Assembly: GCA_045601425.1 (NCBI GenBank) | Contig: JAZRZP010000036.1 | Span: 1 to 24,776, forward strand | Length of the DNA stretch: 24,776 nt | Source: UBA1219 sp045601425 | Lineage (GTDB): Bacteria > Bacteroidota > Bacteroidia > Bacteroidales > P3 | Reading direction: 5' to 3' | Part shown: one piece after another, positions 7,461 through 16,705 of the stretch | Numbering within the stretch: position 1 is the first letter of the stretch | Layout: each line of letters begins with the position of its first letter | The notes under the pieces: generated by a model | What the model was told of the DNA's origin: nothing | Seen by the model: the letters and a program-made list of their open reading frames with translations, nothing else | The model's database searches: none | Position numbers and translations under genes: made by a program

Positions 7461-8908
7461 GAAAACTATCTGAAATATTAAAGGACATTGAATACCAGTC
7501 ACTGAATTTCACTGATCTGGAAATAAACAGCATAACCTTTGACTCGCGTGCAGTTTCCGAAGGTTCGATGTTTGTGGCACAAGTCGGCGTGCACGTCGAT
7601 GGGCACGAATTCATCAACAAAGCCGTTGAGAAAGGGGCTTCGGCCATTCTTTGTCAGACATTGCCGGAAAAAACCGATCCGAAAGTGGTGTACATTAAGG
7701 TTGCCGACAGCAGTCATGCACTCGGACTGGCGGCATCTAATTTTTACGGTAATCCTTCAAGAAAACTTGACCTCATAGGCATTACGGGCACAAACGGAAA
7801 AACCACCACGGTGACTCTTCTGCATCGTATGTTCCGCGGGTTCGGATACAATGTCGGCTTGCTTTCCACTGTCGTGAACAAAATAAATGAAACTGAAATT
7901 CCGACATCTCACACTACTCCCGATGCAGTGGAACTTAACCGGCTGCTTGCCGAAATGGTGGACAGCGGCTGCGAATACTGTTTCATGGAAGTCAGTTCCC
8001 ATGCCATTGTACAACACCGTATCGCTGGTCTGCATTTCATTGGGGGAATTTTCAGCAACATTACCCACGACCACCTTGATTTCCACAAGACTTTTGCCGA
8101 ATACATATCTGCGAAGAAACGCTTTTTTGACAACCTCCCCAAAACGGCTTTCGCCCTTACCAACATGGACGACCGCAACGGCATGGTGATGCTCCAGAAT
8201 ACCGGAGCGAAAAAATATACCTACAGCTTGCAAAGCATGGCCGATTTCAACTGCAGAATAGTGGAAAACACATTTCAGGGACTCCTGCTTTCCATTGACG
8301 GAAAAGAAGTCTGGACACGTCTTGTGGGAAAATTCAACGCCTATAACCTTCTGGCCATTTATGCCACTGCCCGCCTTTGCGGAATCGAGGAAGTTGAAGC
8401 TCTCACCGCACTGAGCAAGTTGCAGGCTGCAGAAGGACGTTTCGAATATGTGAACGGTAGTGGCAAAACTGCCATAGTGGATTACGCCCATACCCCCGAC
8501 GCACTCAAAAATGTGCTCCAAACCATCAACGATGTGATGAACTGCGACCAGAATTTAATAGTTGTCGTGGGTTGCGGCGGCGACCGCGATGCCCTGAAAC
8601 GTCCGGTTATGGCCAAGATAGCCGTTGATTTGTGCAATACTCTGATATTGACCTCGGACAATCCGCGCACCGAAGATCCTGAAAAAATACTCAATGACAT
8701 GGAAAACGGCCTCACCGATGCCCAGAAACGTCAGGTCCTGCGTATCAGCAACCGCAGGGAAGCCATCAAAACTGCCTGCACTCTGGCCAAAAACGGTGAC
8801 ATAATACTGGTTGCCGGAAAAGGTCACGAAAAATATCAGGAAATAAACGGAGTTCGTCATCATTTCGATGACAGGGAAGAACTTGAAAATATATTAACAG
8901 TCAAATAA
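7457..8908 (+). CDS. murE: UDP-MurNAc-tripeptide synthetase MurE (meso-DAP type)
   Basis: MurE is the cytoplasmic ATP-dependent ligase that adds the third stem amino acid to UDP-MurNAc-L-Ala-D-Glu. The full-length 483-residue protein has an N-terminal UDP-binding domain, the P-loop GTNGKTT at 111-117, the central EVSSHA segment and the C-terminal domain. The DNPR motif at 401-404 (in TSDNPRTEDP) marks ligases that select meso-diaminopimelate; lysine-adding enzymes lack it. The late GKGHEKYQ motif is also present. The start codon overlaps the ftsI stop. Its substrate normally comes from MurD, which is only a fragment in this cluster. Confidence 0.97.
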   Translation: MRKLSEILKDIEYQSLNFTDLEINSITFDSRAVSEGSMFVAQVGVHVDGHEFINKAVEKGASAILCQTLPEKTDPKVVYIKVADSSHALGLAASNFYGNPSRKLDLIGITGTNGKTTTVTLLHRMFRGFGYNVGLLSTVVNKINETEIPTSHTTPDAVELNRLLAEMVDSGCEYCFMEVSSHAIVQHRIAGLHFIGGIFSNITHDHLDFHKTFAEYISAKKRFFDNLPKTAFALTNMDDRNGMVMLQNTGAKKYTYSLQSMADFNCRIVENTFQGLLLSIDGKEVWTRLVGKFNAYNLLAIYATARLCGIEEVEALTALSKLQAAEGRFEYVNGSGKTAIVDYAHTPDALKNVLQTINDVMNCDQNLIVVVGCGGDRDALKRPVMAKIAVDLCNTLILTSDNPRTEDPEKILNDMENGLTDAQKRQVLRISNRREAIKTACTLAKNGDIILVAGKGHEKYQEINGVRHHFDDREELENILTVK

Positions 8909-8915
8909 TTGGAAT

Positions 8916-10196
8916 ATGTTGTACTATTTGTTCGATTGGTTGGGAAGCACGTTCGATTTCCCGGGTATGAGACTGATGCAGTACGTGTCTTTCAGAGCTA
9001 TTGTAGCATTGATACTTTCGCTGATAATAGCCATTTGTTTCGGACGCTGGTTTATGCGTTTTCTCAAACGGCACAGTATTACCGAGGCCCAACGCGACGC
9101 TGCAACCGACCCCTATAACACCAAAAAGGTCGGAGTACCTACCATGGGAGGAATAATCATAATCGTGGCAATACTAATCCCGTGCATTCTCGTGGGCAAA
9201 CTTACCAACGTGTATTTTGTGCTGATGGTGGCAACGACACTGATTTTGGGGTGTCTGGGATTTGCCGACGATTACATCAAGACATTCAAACACAATAAGG
9301 ACGGGCTCAAACCTTGGGTGAAAATTGTGGGTCAGGTCGGATTGGGACTCCTTGTCGGACTCACTCTCCGCTACAGCCCTTCGGCAGTTATGAACGAGAC
9401 TGTGAATACGAGAATAGAGAACAATGTGGAGGTTGTGGAAAAAACTCCCGATGTGAAATCTACCCGCACCACGATACCGTTTTTCAAGAACAACAACCTC
9501 AATTATGCCGACATTTTTTCGTTCCTTGGCGAAAGAGGAAAATACTGGGCAGGCTGGATATTTTTCGTGTTGCTTACGATATTCGTGGTGACGGCCGTTT
9601 CCAACGGTGCCAACCTGAACGACGGTATGGACGGCATGGCTGCAGGAAATTCCGCGATAATCGGCATTGCCATAATAGTACTTGCTTATGTGTCCGGCAG
9701 TTACGTGTGGGCGGATTATTTTGATGTCATGTACATACCGGGCAGTGAAGAGATTGTGGTGTTCATGTGTGCCTTCGTAGGTGCACTGATAGGTTTTCTC
9801 TGGTTCAATTCTTATCCTGCAGAAATTTTCATGGGTGATACCGGAAGCCTTACCATAGGCGGCATAATTGCCGTTTCGGCCATCATTATCCACAAGGAAC
9901 TCCTGCTGCCGCTGCTCTGTGGAGTATGGCTGTTTGAAATACTTGCAGACCTCGATGTGAAACTTTTCCTGAGAACAGGCAAGAAACGCCGCATTTGGAA
10001 AAAAGCTCCACTTCACGACAGCTTCCGCACAAGCTACGCCGACTTTCAGGCAAAGTGGCCCGAAACAAAAGTGCTTTTCAAGGGTGCCGGAAAAAATCAC
10101 GACCACGTGCATCACGAGGTGAAAATAACTTTCCGTACATGGATTGTCACCATCGGTCTGGCCGTGCTTGCAATACTTACTTTGAAATTAAGATAA
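8916..10196 (+). CDS. mraY: Phospho-MurNAc-pentapeptide translocase MraY
   Basis: MraY transfers phospho-MurNAc-pentapeptide to undecaprenyl phosphate to form lipid I at the inner membrane. The 426-residue polytopic protein carries VPTMGG after the first helix, the Asp pair in FADDY (118-119), the core motif NGANLNDGMDGMAAG starting at 230, and FMGDTGSL with Asp308. It is longer than E. coli MraY because of a hydrophilic insert around residues 155-195. Near the C-terminus the usual HHH cluster is replaced by LHDSF (366-370) followed by a His-rich NHDHVHH stretch; this may be a group-level variant. It starts seven bases after murE. Confidence 0.95.
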   Translation: MLYYLFDWLGSTFDFPGMRLMQYVSFRAIVALILSLIIAICFGRWFMRFLKRHSITEAQRDAATDPYNTKKVGVPTMGGIIIIVAILIPCILVGKLTNVYFVLMVATTLILGCLGFADDYIKTFKHNKDGLKPWVKIVGQVGLGLLVGLTLRYSPSAVMNETVNTRIENNVEVVEKTPDVKSTRTTIPFFKNNNLNYADIFSFLGERGKYWAGWIFFVLLTIFVVTAVSNGANLNDGMDGMAAGNSAIIGIAIIVLAYVSGSYVWADYFDVMYIPGSEEIVVFMCAFVGALIGFLWFNSYPAEIFMGDTGSLTIGGIIAVSAIIIHKELLLPLLCGVWLFEILADLDVKLFLRTGKKRRIWKKAPLHDSFRTSYADFQAKWPETKVLFKGAGKNHDHVHHEVKITFRTWIVTIGLAVLAILTLKLR

Positions 10197-10227
10197 AAAT
10201 ACATAAAACACACAAATACAAGACAAT

Positions 10228-10767
10228 ATGATATTAGATACATTGGCAAAACAAGGAAGAGAGAAGATTTACACCGGTCTGGCTGGAATCGAAACTTCAA
10301 AACTGAAGAAAATGCGCAACGAATCCCTCCGCAAGAGCTTTGCGTCTTTCGAAGAAATGAAGTACAAACTGGATTTTGTAGCCCGCATCAGCGGAATGGA
10401 TTTCGTGAACGATGCTGCTTCGCGTACCGTAAACGCTACATGGTATTCGCTCGATACGCTCGAAAAATCCATTATATGGATAGCCAGCGGAGACGTGAAC
10501 GATGTCGATTTCGATTCGTTGAAATCACTGGCACTGCGCAAGGTACGCATGCTTATATGTCTCGGAGAGGATAATCACAAACTTCATGAAACCTTCTCTG
10601 GTATCGTGCCTCAAATCATCGATGCAAATACAATGGAAGCGGCTTTGTACACTGCTTTTTATTCCGGTATAGAAAATGCCGTGACTATTTTTTCCCCAGC
10701 TTGCGAAAACGGTATCCCTGTCTCTCAGCAAGGTGCCGATTTCAAATATCATGTGAACGAACTTTAG
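10228..10767 (+). CDS. MurD C-terminal-domain-only protein (MurD remnant)
   Basis: The gene lies at the murD position between mraY and ftsW but encodes 179 residues instead of about 445. Residues 30-179 resemble only the third (C-terminal) domain of MurD, the D-glutamate ligase: KLDFVARISGMDFVND, VNATWYSL (68-75), IIWIASGD, KVRMLICLGEDN, SPAC (156-159) and FKYHV. The first 38 residues may be the last helix of the central domain. The UDP-binding domain and the ATP P-loop are absent. Positions tied to D-Glu binding differ: the DSKATN motif reads DAASRT (62-67), the GGDxKG lysine is Asn91, and the segment after SPAC is altered and shorter. An intact frame, its own ATG and a 31-base A-rich leader suggest it is translated. 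It cannot be an active MurD. Confidence 0.85.
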   Translation: MILDTLAKQGREKIYTGLAGIETSKLKKMRNESLRKSFASFEEMKYKLDFVARISGMDFVNDAASRTVNATWYSLDTLEKSIIWIASGDVNDVDFDSLKSLALRKVRMLICLGEDNHKLHETFSGIVPQIIDANTMEAALYTAFYSGIENAVTIFSPACENGIPVSQQGADFKYHVNEL

Positions 10768-10785
10768 CATATAACCTCACTTTAA

Positions 10786-12015
10786 ATGGCAAAAAGCAAA
10801 TTCAAGATATTCTGCGGCGATCGCGTAATATGGATTATTATGCTGATACTGGCCATATTTTCCGTCATTGAGGTGTATTCTTCAATAGGAAAGGTGGCCT
10901 ACGACCACGACTGGAACGTTTACCGTGCCATAGGCAAACACGTGTTCGTAATACTGCTCAGCTATGCCTGCACCATAGTCCTTTCGAACCTGAATTACGG
11001 CTTGTATAAAGGCATGGCGAGAATATTCTTCTATTTCATTCTGATTTTGCTTGGATATGTGTTTTTTATGTATCTTAAATCGCGTTTTGTCGATATCGGC
11101 AACGGAAAGGCAGCCGTACGGTGGATAGAATTGCCGGTCATAGGACAGTTCCAGCCTTCCGAGTTGGCAAAATACGCACTTATAATTTACCTTTCCGAAA
11201 GGATTGTGAAGTACAAGGATTCTCTGAAGGACAAGAAGGTCTTCCTGAAACTGATGCTGCCCGTTGCAATTACATGCGGATTCATTTTCCCCGAAAATTT
11301 TTCCACGGCGGGCATCGTTTTCATGGCTTGTTTCATTCTGATGTTCGTGGCAGGTGTCAACTGGAAATATCTGCTTGTCACGCTTCTCATAGTGGTGGCA
11401 GTGGTGGCAGTGGTACTGTATTCCTCGTTGAGCGGAGTGGCCGATGTCGGACGTTCCTCAACATGGGTTACCCGTATCACCGACTGGCTGAATCCCGATG
11501 ACAATGCCCTCACGCAAACCAATCAGGCCAAAATGGCTATCGCTTCCGGCGGCATTTTTGGAAACGGAATCGGAAGTACCATACAGGGCCGTTTCCTGAG
11601 CGAATCCCACACCGACTTCATATATGCCGTGATAGTGGAGGAAATGGGGCTGCTGATTGCCTTGTTCATATTGCTCCTGTACATTACGTTTTTCATCAGA
11701 TGCATGATTATAGCGAACAGTAGCAGGACAACTTTCGGATCCCTGCTGGTGGCAGGCATAGGCTTGCTGATTTTCATGCAGGCACTCATAAACATGGGTG
11801 TGGCGGTGGGGTATCTCCCCGTTACGGGACAGACGCTGCCGCTCATAAGTTTCGGAGGAACTTCGTATGTTATTACATGTTCCGCCATAGGTATGATTCA
11901 GTCGGTGTACTACCTTGACAAAAAAAGAAAAAAACAGGAGTCTCTTAAAAAAGAAGTTGAGACGACAACAGAAGATAATAACCAAAACGATACTTGCCAT
12001 GAAAGCAATAATTAG
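10786..12015 (+). CDS. ftsW: Septal peptidoglycan glycosyltransferase FtsW
   Basis: FtsW is a SEDS-family membrane enzyme that polymerises lipid II at the septum with FtsI. The 409-residue protein has about ten transmembrane segments. It has QFQPSELAKYA (about 124-134), the GGIFGNGIGSTIQGR loop, and SESHTDFIYAVIVEE with Asp277, which corresponds to the essential aspartate of SEDS enzymes. TGQTLPLISFGGTSY follows near the end. The C-terminal tail is a charged Lys/Glu stretch in the cytoplasm. The murG ATG lies inside this gene, 17 bases before its stop, so the two are coupled. It begins 18 bases after the MurD-remnant gene. Confidence 0.96.
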   Translation: MAKSKFKIFCGDRVIWIIMLILAIFSVIEVYSSIGKVAYDHDWNVYRAIGKHVFVILLSYACTIVLSNLNYGLYKGMARIFFYFILILLGYVFFMYLKSRFVDIGNGKAAVRWIELPVIGQFQPSELAKYALIIYLSERIVKYKDSLKDKKVFLKLMLPVAITCGFIFPENFSTAGIVFMACFILMFVAGVNWKYLLVTLLIVVAVVAVVLYSSLSGVADVGRSSTWVTRITDWLNPDDNALTQTNQAKMAIASGGIFGNGIGSTIQGRFLSESHTDFIYAVIVEEMGLLIALFILLLYITFFIRCMIIANSSRTTFGSLLVAGIGLLIFMQALINMGVAVGYLPVTGQTLPLISFGGTSYVITCSAIGMIQSVYYLDKKRKKQESLKKEVETTTEDNNQNDTCHESNN

Positions 12016-13096
12016 TGGAGGAGGTACAGGCGGACATATATTCCCCGCCGTGGCCATTGCCAATGCCCTCAAAGACCGTTATCCCGATGCCGACATCCTT
12101 TTCATAGGCGCCACCGGCCGTATGGAAATGGAAAAAGTTCCCGCCGCAGGCTACAAAATCGTCGGCTTGCCCATCGTGGGACTTCAGCGCAGGCTTACGT
12201 TGAAAAACCTTGCGGTGCCTTTCAAACTCCTTAAAAGTCAGTGCAAGGCTAAAAAAATTATAAGGGAATTCAACCCCGATGTAGTCGTGGGTGTGGGTGG
12301 GTATGCCAGTGCACCGACTCTCAAAATGGCTGCCAAACTCGGCTACCCGACTCTCCTTCAGGAACAGAATTCCTACCCCGGACTTACCAACAAAATGCTT
12401 GCTTCCAAAGCCGACAGGATATGTGTCGCTTATTCGGGTCTGGAAAAGTATTTCCCCAAGGAAAAAATCGTTTTTACGGGAAATCCGGTACGCAAGGTCA
12501 TAGAAGATATGTCTGTTGACAAGGAAACAGGGTGTGCTTTCTTCGGCCTCGACACCTCTCGCAAAACTGTCCTTTCGGTAGGTGGTAGTCTCGGAGCCCG
12601 TACCATCAACGAAACTCTTCTGGACAACATAAACTATTTCAAGGAAAATGACTTGCAGCTTATCTGGCAGACAGGAAAGGGTTTCTACAGAATTGCCGCC
12701 GATGCCGTGAAAGCCGCCGATGCCGAATCCAATGTGAAAGTTTGTGAGTTTATCTACGAAATGGATAAGGCCTATGCTGCCGCCGATGCCATCATCTCGC
12801 GTGCCGGTGCCATTGCCATATCGGAACTCTGTCTCGTGGGAAAACCTGTCATACTTATTCCTTCACCTAATGTCACCGAAGACCATCAGACAAAAAACGC
12901 CATGGCTTTGGTAAACCGCGGTGCCGCCGTCATTGTCCGTGACATGGAATCGAAACTGCTTCTCTGCACTTCCCTTTCTGCACTTCTTTCCGACACGGAA
13001 AAGCAGAACTCCATGTGCGTAAACATATCCGAAATGGGTGTGCGGAATGCCGCCGGCAAAATAGTAGACGAAATTGAAAAACTTTTAAAATCTTGA
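11999..13096 (+). CDS. murG: UDP-GlcNAc:lipid I transferase MurG
   Basis: MurG is a peripheral inner-membrane glycosyltransferase that adds GlcNAc to lipid I to give lipid II. From the ATG at 11999 the protein has 365 residues and starts MKAIISGGGTGGHIFPA, the canonical N-terminal G-loop (GGGTGGH at 7-13). Further motifs are VVGVGGYAS, LQEQNSYPGLTN, the second G-loop GGSLGART, SRAGAIAISEL and EDHQTKNA. The frame is open upstream to 11915, but those extra residues are Lys/Arg-rich and lie within ftsW. Starting at 11999 fits the family and gives a 17-base overlap with ftsW. Confidence 0.96.
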   Translation: MKAIISGGGTGGHIFPAVAIANALKDRYPDADILFIGATGRMEMEKVPAAGYKIVGLPIVGLQRRLTLKNLAVPFKLLKSQCKAKKIIREFNPDVVVGVGGYASAPTLKMAAKLGYPTLLQEQNSYPGLTNKMLASKADRICVAYSGLEKYFPKEKIVFTGNPVRKVIEDMSVDKETGCAFFGLDTSRKTVLSVGGSLGARTINETLLDNINYFKENDLQLIWQTGKGFYRIAADAVKAADAESNVKVCEFIYEMDKAYAAADAIISRAGAIAISELCLVGKPVILIPSPNVTEDHQTKNAMALVNRGAAVIVRDMESKLLLCTSLSALLSDTEKQNSMCVNISEMGVRNAAGKIVDEIEKLLKS

Positions 13097-13117
13097 TTGT
13101 AAACACTATACTCTGAT

Positions 13118-14482
13118 ATGGACGGCAAAAAGACATATTATTTTCTTGGCATAGGTGGCATAGGCATGAGTGCCATCGCACGTTATTTCAAAACCATGGG
13201 ACACGAAGTCTCCGGTTACGACCGTACCTGCACACCGCTCACTCAGGCTCTCGAAAGCGAAGGCATCGACGTTCACTATGAAGTTGACACGGACAAGATT
13301 CCAGTCAACCCCGATATGGTGATTTATACACCTGCAATACCTGCCGATAATGAAGAACTGGTGTTCGTCCGGAACCGGAATTTCCCCTTGAAGAAACGTG
13401 CCGAAGTGCTCGGACTTCTCACTGAAGGAAAGAAATGTATCGCCGTTGCGGGAAGTCACGGCAAGACTACCACATCGGGACTTATAGCACACATACTCAG
13501 CAACAGTGCTATAGGATGTTCGGCTTTTCTCGGCGGAATCTCGAAGAATTTCGGCAGCAATTTCGTCATCAACCACAAAAGCAAGTACGTTGTCGTCGAG
13601 GCCGATGAATACGACCGCTCGTTTTTACAGCTGCATCCGTATTTTTCGGTAATCACTTCGGCCGACCCGGATCACCTCGACATATACGGCACTCATGAAA
13701 ATCTTCTCGCCGCCTTCAGCCAGTTCGCAAATCAGACTCAGCACGGAGGAAAAATATTCCTCAAGGATACTCTCTGTTTCGAAATAGACGGAGAAATTGC
13801 CCGTGCCACATATTCTTTCGACAACTTGGAGTCTGCATACTATGCTTGGAACGTGCGCAGCAACCGCGGACATTATTATTTCGACCTGCACACGCCCGAA
13901 CGCATATTCTTCGATATGGAACTCGTGGGCTCGCCCCTTTACAATATCGAAAATGCCGTTGCTGCCTGTGCCGTTGCTCTTTCGTGCGGCGTAAGCGAAG
14001 ATGAGCTCCGCAGCGGATTGCGTTCCTTTACTGGAATCAGGCGACGCTTCGACTACCATATCAACACCCCGAATCTTGTATTCATCGACGATTATGCTCA
14101 CCACCCACACGAAATAGAAACCTGCATAACTTCCATAAGGCAGCTTTATCCGGGAAAGAGAATCGTCGGTGTGTTCCAGCCGCATCTCTATACACGTACA
14201 GCCAATTTCGCCAACGAGTTCGCACAGTCGCTCATGCCGCTCGATGAAATAGTGCTGCTCCCAATCTATCCTGCCCGTGAAAAACCCATACCGGGAGTTA
14301 CCTCACACACCATTCTGCATAAAATCGACAAAATGAGCAAGTACCTTACAACAAAGGAGTTATTACCCGAACTCCTCGTTGCTCTCTGCCCCGAAGTTCT
14401 TGTTACTCTCGGAGCAGGCGACATCGATGCACTTGTTCCGGTTATAGAAAAGGAATTTAAGGAACAATTTGAAATAGAATAG
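13118..14482 (+). CDS. murC: UDP-MurNAc:L-alanine ligase MurC
   Basis: MurC adds the first stem residue, L-alanine, to UDP-MurNAc in an ATP-dependent cytoplasmic reaction. The 454-residue length is normal. The N-terminal dinucleotide-like fold shows GIGGIGMSAIA (11-21), the P-loop GSHGKTTT begins at 112, and VVEADEYDRSF, DPDHLDIY, GIRRRFDYH and DDYAHHPHE follow in the usual order. All three Mur ligase domains are present, in clear contrast to the MurD remnant in the same cluster. It begins 21 bases after murG and ends three bases before ftsQ. Confidence 0.97.
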   Translation: MDGKKTYYFLGIGGIGMSAIARYFKTMGHEVSGYDRTCTPLTQALESEGIDVHYEVDTDKIPVNPDMVIYTPAIPADNEELVFVRNRNFPLKKRAEVLGLLTEGKKCIAVAGSHGKTTTSGLIAHILSNSAIGCSAFLGGISKNFGSNFVINHKSKYVVVEADEYDRSFLQLHPYFSVITSADPDHLDIYGTHENLLAAFSQFANQTQHGGKIFLKDTLCFEIDGEIARATYSFDNLESAYYAWNVRSNRGHYYFDLHTPERIFFDMELVGSPLYNIENAVAACAVALSCGVSEDELRSGLRSFTGIRRRFDYHINTPNLVFIDDYAHHPHEIETCITSIRQLYPGKRIVGVFQPHLYTRTANFANEFAQSLMPLDEIVLLPIYPAREKPIPGVTSHTILHKIDKMSKYLTTKELLPELLVALCPEVLVTLGAGDIDALVPVIEKEFKEQFEIE

Positions 14483-14485
14483 GTT

Positions 14486-15283
14486 ATGAAGTTGAATCGT
14501 CGTTTCAGAAAAATACTTTGGCTGATATTCCTCGTGGCTGTGGTCGCAGGCATAATATTCGCCAATGTCTCTCACCGCAACTCCGTTGTACAAGACGTGG
14601 AAGTTGTGGTGGATTATCTGGGCAACGATACACTCGTGACATCCGAACAGCTGCGTGCTGAAATTTTTGAAAAATTCCGCGACATCAGAAGCCGTGAGGT
14701 CGGTGAAGTAAATGTCAGCGAAATTCGGAAAGTCATATCCGGAAATCAGTTCGTAGACAAAGTCGGAGTTTCTGTTACCATAGGCAGCAGAGTTCATGCA
14801 GAGGTCGTGCAGCGTACACCGCTGGTGCGTGTGTTCACCAAGAATAAGCAGTTCTATCTCGATACCAAGGGCAAGTACATGCCAATAAGTTTGGTAAACA
14901 ACCAAAGGGTCATTGTTGCCAACGGTTTCATTAAGAAAGACTTCTCATGCAAGGTCAGTGAATTGGACGTGTGTGAACTGGAAAAAAAATCGGGAGGAAG
15001 GCATCATGATATCGTCGACGTTTACAAACTGGCCGACTTCATTGCCTCAGACAAGAAATCGGCGGCTCTTTTCGACCAAATTTACATGAATCAGGATGGC
15101 GAATTGGAAGTGATTCCCAAACTCGGAGGCTATACCGTGGTACTCGGCAATGCCGAAAACCTCGAAAAAAAAATCGAAAACCTGTATGCACTTTACGATA
15201 AGGCCTTTGCCAATATAGGTTGGAACAACTATTCGAAAATAAATCTCAAATACGAAAATCAAATAATTTGTACAAAAAAATAA
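14486..15283 (+). CDS. ftsQ: Cell division protein FtsQ
   Basis: This 265-residue bitopic membrane protein sits between murC and ftsA, the standard ftsQ place. A basic N-terminus (KLNRRFRK) leads into one transmembrane helix at about 10-28. A periplasmic POTRA-like region follows (VEVVVDYLGNDTLVTSEQLRAE), then a beta-rich FtsQ domain that includes VVQRTPLVRVF and DTKGKYMPIS. FtsQ links early and late divisome proteins through FtsL and FtsB. Identity to model FtsQ is low, as is common in Bacteroidota, so the name relies on topology, motifs and position. It contains two A-runs of eight or nine bases. Confidence 0.9.
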   Translation: MKLNRRFRKILWLIFLVAVVAGIIFANVSHRNSVVQDVEVVVDYLGNDTLVTSEQLRAEIFEKFRDIRSREVGEVNVSEIRKVISGNQFVDKVGVSVTIGSRVHAEVVQRTPLVRVFTKNKQFYLDTKGKYMPISLVNNQRVIVANGFIKKDFSCKVSELDVCELEKKSGGRHHDIVDVYKLADFIASDKKSAALFDQIYMNQDGELEVIPKLGGYTVVLGNAENLEKKIENLYALYDKAFANIGWNNYSKINLKYENQIICTKK

Positions 15284-15295
15284 AAACATGATGTT

Positions 15296-16705
15296 ATGGA
15301 TAACAACAGAAATGCAGATTACAGCAAAATTGTAGTAGGGTTGGACATTGGAACAACCAAAGTGGCATGCTTCATCGGTCAGCGTGACGAAAACAATCCG
15401 GGAAAAATCAAGATACTCGGATATTACAAGGACAAGTCTGAAGGTGTCGCCCGTGGCGAGGTCAAAAATATCCTCGAAGCTTCCAAAACCATAAGGAATG
15501 TCGTGGCAGAGGCTGCCCGCATGGCCAATTGCCCGGTAAGGGAAGTGTATGTAGGTATTGCAGGTCAGCATGTGAAAAGCATGCCATGCCGTGGCGAAAT
15601 AACCATACCGAAAGACCACGACCTGATAACTCAGGAAGATGTCGACAACCTCATCGAGGACCAGAGAGGCCTCCTGTTCAATAGACCCGGAGAGGAAATA
15701 ATCCATATCGTGCCGCAGCTCTACTACGTCGATGACGAAGAACTCCAGTCGAACATAAATCCCGTAGGAGTCCCCGGACGAAAACTCGGTGCCAATTTTC
15801 ACATCGTTACAGGAAATACTGCCGCCATCAAGAACATAAAACGCAGTGTGGAAATGGCCGACCTCAAAATAAAAGGTGTGTGCCTCGAACCTATCGCCTC
15901 GGCCGAAGCGATACTTACCTCTGCTGACCGGCAGACCGGAACAGCAATAATCGATATCGGAGGCGGCACAACCGACGTGGCTATATTCACCAAAAACGTC
16001 ATCCGCTACACAAACGTCATCCCTTTGGCAGGAGAGTCTATCACGAGCGACATCGAAAACGGATGCAACATACTCCCCACTCAGGCGGAAATACTGAAAA
16101 CCACCCATGGCACCTGCCTCCCCGACGAAATACAGAAAGATGCCATACTCTCCATCAAACACACCAGTCCGAGCCATTCACCGGTGGAAATATCACTTAA
16201 AAATCTCGCCAACATCATAAAGGCCCGTACTGAAAACATTATCGACCTTATATGGCTGTCCTTGAACGAATCCCGTGTCTCCGACAAGCTCGGAGGAGGT
16301 ATAGTGCTTACCGGAGGCGGATCCAAATTGCAGGGAATAGCTCAGTACATGTCCTATAAAACAGGCCTTGAAACACGCATCGGTTATCCGACGGAATATC
16401 TGGTATCCGATGGAAAAGTCAAAGAATTCTCCGACCCGATTTTTTCAACATGCATCGGACTTGTCCTCCGCGGATTCAAAGAGGTTGAAGAAATGGAAAG
16501 AAAGCAACCGGTTCGTCCGGCAATCGAAGATATTTTAGACAATCAGGAACCTGTCAGAGAAAACGGTGAACAGGAGAAGGAAACTACACAAAAACCACGA
16601 ACTGCCGATTCGGACAAGAATACCGATTCGGACCAGCACCTGACTATGTTCGGAAAAATAAGTTCTTGGCTCAAGAATACGCTCATTGACAACGAAGATA
16701 TGTAG
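15296..16705 (+). CDS. ftsA: Cell division protein FtsA
   Basis: FtsA is the actin-like ATPase that tethers FtsZ to the membrane and recruits later divisome proteins. The 469-residue protein shows the phosphate-1 loop GLDIGTTKVACFIG (15-28), the extra 1C subdomain, the phosphate-2 loop IDIGGGTTDVAIF (about 218-230) and GGGIVLTGGGSKL near 335-347. A charged, low-complexity linker is followed by a C-terminal amphipathic helix (FGKISSWLKNTLID), the expected membrane-targeting sequence. The linker makes it longer than E. coli FtsA. It starts 12 bases after ftsQ. Confidence 0.96.
   Translation: MDNNRNADYSKIVVGLDIGTTKVACFIGQRDENNPGKIKILGYYKDKSEGVARGEVKNILEASKTIRNVVAEAARMANCPVREVYVGIAGQHVKSMPCRGEITIPKDHDLITQEDVDNLIEDQRGLLFNRPGEEIIHIVPQLYYVDDEELQSNINPVGVPGRKLGANFHIVTGNTAAIKNIKRSVEMADLKIKGVCLEPIASAEAILTSADRQTGTAIIDIGGGTTDVAIFTKNVIRYTNVIPLAGESITSDIENGCNILPTQAEILKTTHGTCLPDEIQKDAILSIKHTSPSHSPVEISLKNLANIIKARTENIIDLIWLSLNESRVSDKLGGGIVLTGGGSKLQGIAQYMSYKTGLETRIGYPTEYLVSDGKVKEFSDPIFSTCIGLVLRGFKEVEEMERKQPVRPAIEDILDNQEPVRENGEQEKETTQKPRTADSDKNTDSDQHLTMFGKISSWLKNTLIDNEDM

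Noticed and set aside
10197..10227. Possibility that the missing part of murD is present in another frame (frameshift)
   Set aside because: Only 31 bases separate the intact mraY from the short gene, so there is no room for the roughly 300 missing codons.
11915..11998. Longer murG start inside ftsW
   Set aside because: The extra residues are Lys/Arg-rich and absent from MurG; the ATG at 11999 places the GGGTGGH loop at the normal position.
15047..16177. 376-codon open frame on the minus strand across ftsQ/ftsA
   Set aside because: It spans two certain genes on the other strand and has no family features.
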